In this document: positions 1 through 4,809 of the stretch, piece after piece | Layout: every line of letters begins with the position of its first letter | Numbering within the stretch: position 1 is the first letter of the stretch | DNA from: JAEZKC01 sp046538945 | GTDB taxonomy: Bacteria; Fibrobacterota; Chitinivibrionia; Chitinivibrionales; Chitinispirillaceae | Direction of reading: 5' to 3' | Assembly (NCBI GenBank): GCA_046538945.1 | Contig: JBKHHW010000148.1 | Location: 1 to 7,890 of the forward strand | DNA: 7,890 nucleotides | Made by a program: the position numbers and the translations under genes | Notes under the pieces: generated by a model | Seen by the model: only the letters and a program-made list of their open reading frames with translations | What the model was told of the DNA's origin: nothing | Databases searched by the model: none

Positions 1-199
1 TTTTCAGCTCATACTGCCTGTGCTGATGTCGCCATGTGGAGAAGTGGGTCACAAATAGCAGACTTCCTCGGAGTCGAAGCCTGTAATCCTGCTGGTTGGT
101 ACCGATGAGGTCTGTTCAAGCGGTGGGAAAATGCATTGCAGGATGTCCTGCTGATTTCGGGAGACGTTTGGGGTCTGGTTTGGGAAAATCAAAGATCAA
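1..199. other. Left-edge stretch without a supported gene
   Basis: No complete gene is visible here. The plus-strand frame starting at base 1 stays open for 35 codons and ends with TGA at 106-108, with residues such as QIADFLGVEACNPAGWYR near its end. It could be the last codons of a gene running in from the left and convergent with the protease, but 35 codons match no family I know and could be open by chance. On the minus strand a frame is also open from about 122 to the edge, without a start codon. The region also contains the palindrome at 138-151, listed separately. Confidence 0.3.
138..151 (-). terminator. Palindromic hairpin downstream of the S8 protease, possible terminator
   Basis: GCAGGA-TG-TCCTGC is a perfect 6+6 base inverted repeat lying about 50 bases past the protease stop codon. 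As RNA it would fold as a 5-bp GC-rich stem with a 4-base loop. On the protease strand it is followed by AATGCATTTTCCC, so the T-run is short and displaced. That makes it a weak intrinsic terminator at best. A Rho-dependent end or a DNA-binding site are alternatives. Confidence 0.3.
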
Positions 200-2362
200 T
201 CAGCGTTCTATGATCACCTTTGAGCTTCCCAGCTCAATACCGTTTTTCTCAGCTTTGATTATTACGGTTCCTGAAACCAGATCATGAGAGAGCACAACAG
301 ATCCGTTCGGGGCGGTTGCAGTGGAGAAGACGACTCTGCCTTTCAGATCATACCCTTTCAGATTTATTTTTTCCGTAAAGTCAAATCCCGCTGTGCTTAT
401 CTGAAGTGTGCGTCTGTTCGGGCCGGTGGTGATTTCAAGTTGCACCCGTTTCATACGGCTCAAAGGTTCCCGGGACTTCACCGGCGGTTCGTCCAGCTCC
501 ATCAGTGCTCCCAGAGTATTTACCTTTCCCCAACCCCAGTTGAAGTCAGGTTCCGTAAGCGAGCCGGTGTGCTCATCTTTAATGGCGGTCCTGCCCAGTA
601 TGTTCCTGACCGAATCGGGGGTGAGAAGCGGGTCCGCCTCCAATAGAAGCGCCACGGTTCCGGTCACCACCGGCGCCGCGATACTGGTTCCCCGCAGACA
701 GGTGTATCTTCCGTGCGTTTCAGGATGATCGGGCCAGACCGCTACTGCAGGTGAATCAAACGTTCTGCTCATGGCCGCCACGACAAAGCTCCCCGGAGCG
801 GTGATATCCGGTTTTACTCTTCCGTCCCGGGTGGGACCGCGGCTTGACCATTGGGCCAGCGTGTACAGATCATTGTTTTGACTTAACGGAGTACCGTCCC
901 AGAGTGTCTGGCTGTTTTTGCAGTGGTAGGCTCCTGCAGTGATAATGTTTCTGGCCGTCCCTCCGATTTCGGATATTGACATCTGGCTGTCACCATCGAG
1001 TCCGTTTGACAGCCCGTAGCTTCGCAGGCCCAAACGGTTGACGTTCCACATATCAATAGTGCCCGCCCCCCGGAATTCCATTCCCAGAGCATAGTGTCCT
1101 TTTTTCGAATCGAGATGGATTTTCATGTGAGGCTGGTTGTTGAGCGGGTTGGAACGTACGTGGACCCCCTGGATAATCACGGTGTCGGTTTCTCCGGTGC
1201 GCTCGTTGTTTATCTCGATTGTATCAGGACCGTAATTGTCCGTGAATCGTGTACTGAGGCTGGTTGAGCTTTTGAGATACCGAAGGGATATCGTATCCAG
1301 GATCATGAGATTCGCATAGAAGTTTTCATCCTCGGTTCCCCAGACTTCAAGCCCCGACGAAAACATGCTGTCCCGTATCATGCCGGGAACTGAAAAGGTG
1401 CTCTGCATTTCCGTGCTGTGCAGTTGCATGCGCAGATGCAGTTTCTGGTTCCCGTCATTACCCGCTGATCCCACGATGATCCTGCCTGGACCGGTTATGG
1501 AGTCAATCACTCTGTCGATGATCGAACTGCCGTCGTGGGGCCCCTCCTGGGAACCGATGCTTATATTTATCACACAAGGCACCTGCAGGGAGTCGGCGAG
1601 AGAGAAGAGCCATCGTATGCCGTCGGGAATACTCGATCCACTGTTGTCGTTTTTAACTCCGGCCAGAAGTGCCCGGGGGGCAACTCCATGAAACGGACTT
1701 TCGCCGAAACTGCCAGCGGCGACACTTGCAACTGCAGTACCGTGATTGCGTCCTTCGAGGCGCCCGATAAGAGAATCGGAATCGAGATCTTCACCCATTT
1801 TCACCACACCGTCCTCACCGTTTCCGCTTTCAAGGCTCTGGTCCCACAGTGCTATGAATCTGGTTTTGCCGACTGAGTCGATGAATGCGGGATGATGAAT
1901 GTCGAATTCGCTGTCGATGATTCCGATCAGGACACCTCTGCCTGTGAAATCCTGAGACAGGTCCCCCTCCGGAAAATGGGCCAGGTCTGTCCCGGTCAGT
2001 TCCCTGACCTTATCGAGATTGCTGAATACGGGGCGGGGGAAATCCAGATGCAGAATTCCGGGTATGGAATCAAGCCTGGCCTTGTTGCCCTCACAGCCGA
2101 TCAGGGTAACCACATCGCCGGTTCTGCCCGACTCGCGCCATCCGTTCCGGGCGGCTTCTGATGTGGAGAAGTTCTCATCCACCAGCGCATTCACCCGTAT
2201 TTTCTTCCCGCGGGTACCTTTTTTGGATAGCGAATGCTCCGGCAGCTGCTCCTGTGATCTCTTTTTTAGATCAAAGGTTCCTTTCTGAACCGGCGTCCGG
2301 GAGTACACGGTAGTCTGAGCGATGAAAAGGACGACGGAAAGGATCAGCAGTATGTAGTTCAT
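200..2362 (-). CDS. Secreted S8 family (subtilisin-like) serine protease with C-terminal sorting-type domain
   Basis: This is an exported endopeptidase of 720 residues. Residues 1-21 look like a signal peptide (hydrophobic 3-17, probable cleavage after VYS). Residues about 50-120 look like a pro-region, as in other secreted subtilases. The subtilase triad is complete: Asp150 in GIIDSEFDIHHP, His207 in NHGTAVASVAAG and Ser560 in GTSIAAP. Asn302 in GSAGND is the probable oxyanion-hole residue. About 150 residues (306-455), rich in beta-type sequence, are inserted between Asn302 and the next conserved block, so the protein is much longer than classical subtilisin. Residues about 640-720 contain YDLKGRVV, then LVSGTVIIKAEKNG and a basic end, which resembles type IX secretion (Por-type) C-terminal domains and suggests export across the outer membrane. 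The ATG fits the signal peptide and has AAGGT 8-9 bases upstream. It is divergent from glgA with no operon partner visible. Substrate is unknown. Family assignment is firm; the secretion route is inferred. Confidence 0.95.
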   Translation of the reverse strand: MNYILLILSVVLFIAQTTVYSRTPVQKGTFDLKKRSQEQLPEHSLSKKGTRGKKIRVNALVDENFSTSEAARNGWRESGRTGDVVTLIGCEGNKARLDSIPGILHLDFPRPVFSNLDKVRELTGTDLAHFPEGDLSQDFTGRGVLIGIIDSEFDIHHPAFIDSVGKTRFIALWDQSLESGNGEDGVVKMGEDLDSDSLIGRLEGRNHGTAVASVAAGSFGESPFHGVAPRALLAGVKNDNSGSSIPDGIRWLFSLADSLQVPCVINISIGSQEGPHDGSSIIDRVIDSITGPGRIIVGSAGNDGNQKLHLRMQLHSTEMQSTFSVPGMIRDSMFSSGLEVWGTEDENFYANLMILDTISLRYLKSSTSLSTRFTDNYGPDTIEINNERTGETDTVIIQGVHVRSNPLNNQPHMKIHLDSKKGHYALGMEFRGAGTIDMWNVNRLGLRSYGLSNGLDGDSQMSISEIGGTARNIITAGAYHCKNSQTLWDGTPLSQNNDLYTLAQWSSRGPTRDGRVKPDITAPGSFVVAAMSRTFDSPAVAVWPDHPETHGRYTCLRGTSIAAPVVTGTVALLLEADPLLTPDSVRNILGRTAIKDEHTGSLTEPDFNWGWGKVNTLGALMELDEPPVKSREPLSRMKRVQLEITTGPNRRTLQISTAGFDFTEKINLKGYDLKGRVVFSTATAPNGSVVLSHDLVSGTVIIKAEKNGIELGSSKVIIER

Positions 2363-2370
2363 GCAGATAT

Positions 2371-2375
2371 ACCTT
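2371..2375 (-). promoter_or_regulatory. Ribosome binding site of the S8 protease
   Basis: On the minus strand AAGGT precedes the ATG by about 8-9 bases. It is a modest Shine-Dalgarno match, but it supports the start that gives a complete signal peptide. Confidence 0.45.
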
Positions 2376-2415
2376 AGTTTTCAAGGTGGTTTGGCTTTTG
2401 GACTCCATAAGTTTC

Positions 2416-2421
2416 ATTATA
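2416..2421 (-). promoter_or_regulatory. Candidate -10 element for the S8 protease promoter
   Basis: The minus strand reads TATAAT, a perfect sigma-70-type -10 hexamer, 54 bases upstream of the protease ATG. That would place the transcript start near 2409, with a leader of about 47 bases. At 17-base spacing the -35 position reads TGGTAT, a poor match, so the promoter may need an activator or may belong to a lineage with a different -35 preference. Confidence 0.5.
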
Positions 2422-2683
2422 ACACGGCAGTCATCTGAATACCATATTGAAGAATGGATCATGTTTGTTTTTCCTTATCGCCTGATTCTGCTGCGGCTTG
2501 AAATTCAATTTCGTGCCGGGAATGGCCGCTGAACACACTTTTCAAGCTCTGTTTTGTGCTCCAAGGGGCAAACGTACTGATCAGAAACTCGTCACACAGT
2601 TGTCTTTTCCACCTCTTTACCTGATACGCTCCGAAACCGACTTTTTCTCCCGCTCCGTTGGGCCGGTTTTATATTTGCAGGCA

Positions 2684-2689
2684 TATACT
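2684..2689 (+). promoter_or_regulatory. Candidate -10 element for the glgA promoter
   Basis: TATACT matches the -10 consensus at five of six bases and would start transcription near 2696, giving a leader of about 56 bases. The best upstream -35-like hexamer, TTGGGC at 2658-2663, lies 20 bases away, which is long. A second hexamer, TATATT at 2670-2675, is an alternative -10. No pair is convincing on its own. Confidence 0.3.
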
Positions 2690-2707
2690 TCTCTATACCG
2701 GAGAGAA
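2689..2707. repeat. Inverted repeat at the likely glgA transcription start
   Basis: TTCTCT and AGAGAA (2689-2694 and 2702-2707) form a perfect 6-base inverted repeat around the 7-base centre ATACCGG. It lies immediately downstream of the candidate -10 TATACT and overlaps the expected +1. The position would suit a repressor operator or a 5'-end hairpin of the glgA mRNA. There is no direct evidence for either. Confidence 0.35.
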
Positions 2708-2740
2708 CATGTCAGTCAAGACGCACACTGAAAAAGAAAT

Positions 2741-2746
2741 GAAGGG
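2741..2746 (+). promoter_or_regulatory. Ribosome binding site of glgA
   Basis: GAAGGG ends five bases before the glgA ATG at 2752. It decides between this ATG and the out-of-frame ATG at 2739, which overlaps the site and opens only 18 codons. Confidence 0.6.
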
Positions 2747-2751
2747 AAAAA

Positions 2752-4245
2752 ATGAAAATTCTGCTTGTCGCCTCAGAAATGTACCCCTATGCTAAGGTTG
2801 GGGGGCTGGGGGATGTGAGCGCATCTCTTTCCGCAGCGCTGAAGAAACTGGGGCATGATGTGAGAGTGGTCATTCCCCGGTACGGATTCATCGACCCCCA
2901 GGAGCACGGGGCCAAACCGGTCGTGGAGCCCATGGGTGTGTGGATGGGTGACAGAGAAGAATGGTGCAGCGTACTAGAGGTGTCATCGGAAACGGGTGTG
3001 CCGGTTTATATGGTGGATCACTCCGTTTTTTTCGACCGTTCGGGACTCTACCATGATCAGAATATGGCCGATTACGACGACAATCCTCTGAGGTTCTCCT
3101 TTTTCTCCAGAGCTGCGCTTCAACTGTGCAAGGACATCGGTTTCAAGCCGGATGTGGTGCACGCAAACGACTGGCAGACCGCGCTGGCCTGTGCCTATCT
3201 CAAAGTATGGCACTGGAACGACCCTCTCCTGGGCAGCGCAGCCTCTCTGCTCACTCTCCACAATGTGGCATATCAGGGCATTTATCCCAAAAAACATTAT
3301 GATTACATCGGTCTGGGGTGGCAGAACTTCACATCCGATGCTCTTGAATCCTACGATCAGGTGAATTTTCTAAAAGGCGGAATCCACTTCGCCGACATAG
3401 TGACAGCGGTAAGTCCCACTTTCGCAAAAGAGATCTGTGTGCCGGGTGAAGGATTCGGTCTTGCTCCCTATCTCAGCGCCAAAGGTGACAGTCTGATCGG
3501 TATTCTTAACGGAATAGATTACGGTATCTGGAATCCCGGAACCGATCCGCTTCTTCCGTCTCATTTCTCGACCAGAAGCCTGAAAGGCAAAACCGAATGC
3601 AAGCTTGCCCTCCAGAAACTTTTCGACCTGCCTCAGGATCCCGATGTCGCACTTTTCGGATGCATCGGGCGTTTCGTGCATCAGAAGGGTTTCCATCTGA
3701 TCAGGGAAGTCATAGAAGGTGTGCTCGATAACATGCAGGTCCAGTTTGTCATTCTGGGCAGCGGCGAGAGTGATCTTCAGGATTTCTTCCGGGACTTGCC
3801 TGCACGGTACAGCGGCAGAGCCGGTTCATTCATCGGGTATGACAACCACCGCTCCCATCTGATCGAAGCCGGATGCGACTTTTTCATCATGCCCTCCCTT
3901 TTCGAGCCCTGCGGGCTCAATCAGATGTACTCCCTGCGCTACGGAACACTTCCTGTTGTCAGGGCCACGGGAGGTCTTGAGGACACGGTCGAGAACTACA
4001 GCGAAAGTGCCGCAACAGGAAACGGGTTCAAGTTCTGGGAGCCCACGGGTTCTGCACTCTACTACACCATCGGGTGGGCGGTGAGTACCTATTATGATCG
4101 TCCGGCTCATATAAAGAGAATGGTTCTTGACGGTATGAAACGGGATTTCTCCTGGGTGACAAGTGCCAGGAAGTACGTGGAAGCCTACCAAAAGGCGATA
4201 GAGGAAAAAAAGGAGCTTGATACATACACGCCGCATTACTGGTAA
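2752..4245 (+). CDS. glgA: Glycogen synthase (ADP-glucose:glucan glucosyltransferase, GT5)
   Basis: This enzyme transfers glucose from ADP-glucose to the non-reducing end of an alpha-1,4-glucan during glycogen synthesis in the cytoplasm. At 497 residues it is full length (bacterial GlgA is usually about 475-500). The N-terminal Rossmann domain opens with the GT5 signature KVGGLGD (Lys15-Asp21) that binds ADP-glucose. VHANDWQT (His137-Asp140) and LTLHNVAYQG (His170) match conserved active-site loops. The C-terminal Rossmann domain has GRFVHQKG (Arg307, Lys312), equivalent to the catalytic Arg/Lys pair of the E. coli enzyme. It also has FEPCGLNQMYSLRYGTLP with Glu385, the conserved Glu of retaining GT-B enzymes, followed by ATGGLEDTV. 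All expected key residues are present. The start is set by GAAGGG five bases upstream and the invariant N-terminus. No other glycogen gene (glgB, glgC, glgP) is in the window, so the locus is isolated from the usual cluster. The 131-residue gene follows after 45 bases. Confidence 0.97.
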   Translation: MKILLVASEMYPYAKVGGLGDVSASLSAALKKLGHDVRVVIPRYGFIDPQEHGAKPVVEPMGVWMGDREEWCSVLEVSSETGVPVYMVDHSVFFDRSGLYHDQNMADYDDNPLRFSFFSRAALQLCKDIGFKPDVVHANDWQTALACAYLKVWHWNDPLLGSAASLLTLHNVAYQGIYPKKHYDYIGLGWQNFTSDALESYDQVNFLKGGIHFADIVTAVSPTFAKEICVPGEGFGLAPYLSAKGDSLIGILNGIDYGIWNPGTDPLLPSHFSTRSLKGKTECKLALQKLFDLPQDPDVALFGCIGRFVHQKGFHLIREVIEGVLDNMQVQFVILGSGESDLQDFFRDLPARYSGRAGSFIGYDNHRSHLIEAGCDFFIMPSLFEPCGLNQMYSLRYGTLPVVRATGGLEDTVENYSESAATGNGFKFWEPTGSALYYTIGWAVSTYYDRPAHIKRMVLDGMKRDFSWVTSARKYVEAYQKAIEEKKELDTYTPHYW

Positions 4246-4280
4246 GGGTGTGCCACACTGCCCCAAAACTCGAACGTAAA

Positions 4281-4285
4281 GGGAG
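4281..4285 (+). promoter_or_regulatory. Ribosome binding site of the NTF2-like gene
   Basis: GGGAG lies five bases before the ATG at 4291. It is a clear Shine-Dalgarno site showing independent translation of the second gene in the glgA transcript. Confidence 0.6.
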
Positions 4286-4290
4286 TTGCT

Positions 4291-4686
4291 ATGGATCAGG
4301 ACAGTTTCTCAAAGAGAAGCGAAAGAGAACTCTGGGACACGGTGGTTTTGCTCTGGGAGTACGCCAGGGCAAAGAACATGGATGCAGTTCAAGGGCTGAT
4401 TCACCCTGACTACACCGGATGGGAAGAGGCCAGCACTTCTCCTCAGGGGTACAGAGAGGCTCTGGAATCAGTTTCCTCAGGAATGCAGATCGTGGAATAC
4501 AATCTGTTACCCAGGCAGGTGAAAGTCATTGATGAGTGCGTGGGGGTGGCTCACTACGTCTATAAGGTGCAGCTGTTAAGGGCTGATGACAGCCTTATGA
4601 GAATCAAGGGGCGGTGGTCGGAGGTGTATATGAAAAAAGATGGGCGCTGGGTGATGATCAGCGCGCAGGGTGGGCAGGAGAGGTGA
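4291..4686 (+). CDS. NTF2-like/SnoaL-like (DUF4440-type) small protein
   Basis: This is a cytoplasmic protein of 131 residues with no signal peptide or membrane segment. Its pattern is that of the NTF2-like cone fold. There is an N-terminal helix (about 10-30, ERELWDTVVLLWEYARAKN) and then IHPDYTGWEEAS (about 37-48). A second helix, YREALESV, follows, then alternating beta strands that end in the family-typical WSEVYMKKDGRWVMISAQGG (about 109-128). The superfamily includes isomerases, cyclases, dehydratases and many non-enzymatic ligand or partner binders, so function cannot be read from the fold. The fold assignment is from motif style, and no catalytic residues are identifiable. It starts 45 bases after glgA with no terminator between, so the two are probably cotranscribed. 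A link to glycogen metabolism is only a guess. The ATG has GGGAG at good spacing. Confidence 0.8.
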   Translation: MDQDSFSKRSERELWDTVVLLWEYARAKNMDAVQGLIHPDYTGWEEASTSPQGYREALESVSSGMQIVEYNLLPRQVKVIDECVGVAHYVYKVQLLRADDSLMRIKGRWSEVYMKKDGRWVMISAQGGQER

Positions 4687-4720
4687 AAAGGACTGCTTCT
4701 GCTGGATGCCCATCCTTTTT
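4686..4720. terminator. Hairpin between convergent genes, possible bidirectional terminator
   Basis: AAAAGGA (4686-4692) pairs with TCCTTTT (4713-4719) across a 20-base interior that also holds a small GGAT-GCCC-ATCC hairpin (4704-4715). On the plus strand the downstream arm runs into TTTTTCTTCT, fitting termination of the glgA/NTF2-like transcript directly after its stop codon. On the minus strand the same fold ends in TCCTTTT and could stop the SNF2 transcript about 100 bases past its stop codon. The A-U-rich outer stem and the 20-base interior make it weaker than a canonical terminator. Confidence 0.45.
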
Positions 4721-4809
4721 CTTCTCTGTTTGTAATCTCAGGTTTCCATAAGATCTCAATTGTTAAACGAACTCATGTTGTTTCAAGCAGCGATCGTTTA
4801 TCGTCCCTC

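Larger units (their letters stand above)
2363..2751. other. Divergent intergenic region between protease and glgA
   Basis: These 389 bases separate two divergently transcribed genes. The protease-proximal end has a consensus -10 (2416-2421). The glgA-proximal end has -10-like hexamers and an inverted repeat (2670-2707). Between about 2463 and 2657 I see no RNA gene, riboswitch or convincing coding region. A 77-codon open frame (2498-2731, plus) has no ribosome binding site and an unremarkable composition. CGCTCCG occurs twice, at 2627-2633 and 2651-2657, with a 24-base period. It may be chance. Confidence 0.5.

Noticed and set aside
60..110. tRNA-like fragment around GAGTCGAAGCC
   Set aside because: The resemblance to a T-arm is superficial. 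No cloverleaf stems, anticodon loop or acceptor stem could be assembled on either strand.
2442..2457. CCAT-N8-ATGG inverted repeat upstream of the protease -10
   Set aside because: Arms of only four bases with imperfect flanks are expected often by chance in a region of this size.
2498..2731. 77-codon plus-strand open frame upstream of glgA
   Set aside because: It has no ribosome binding site and no recognisable family, and it spans the promoter-like hexamers and inverted repeat in front of glgA. It is most likely a chance frame.
2739..2795. Short ATG frame overlapping the glgA start (possible leader peptide)
   Set aside because: It is out of frame with glgA, opens only 18 codons, and its ATG overlaps the glgA ribosome site. 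The peptide has no attenuator-like codon run.
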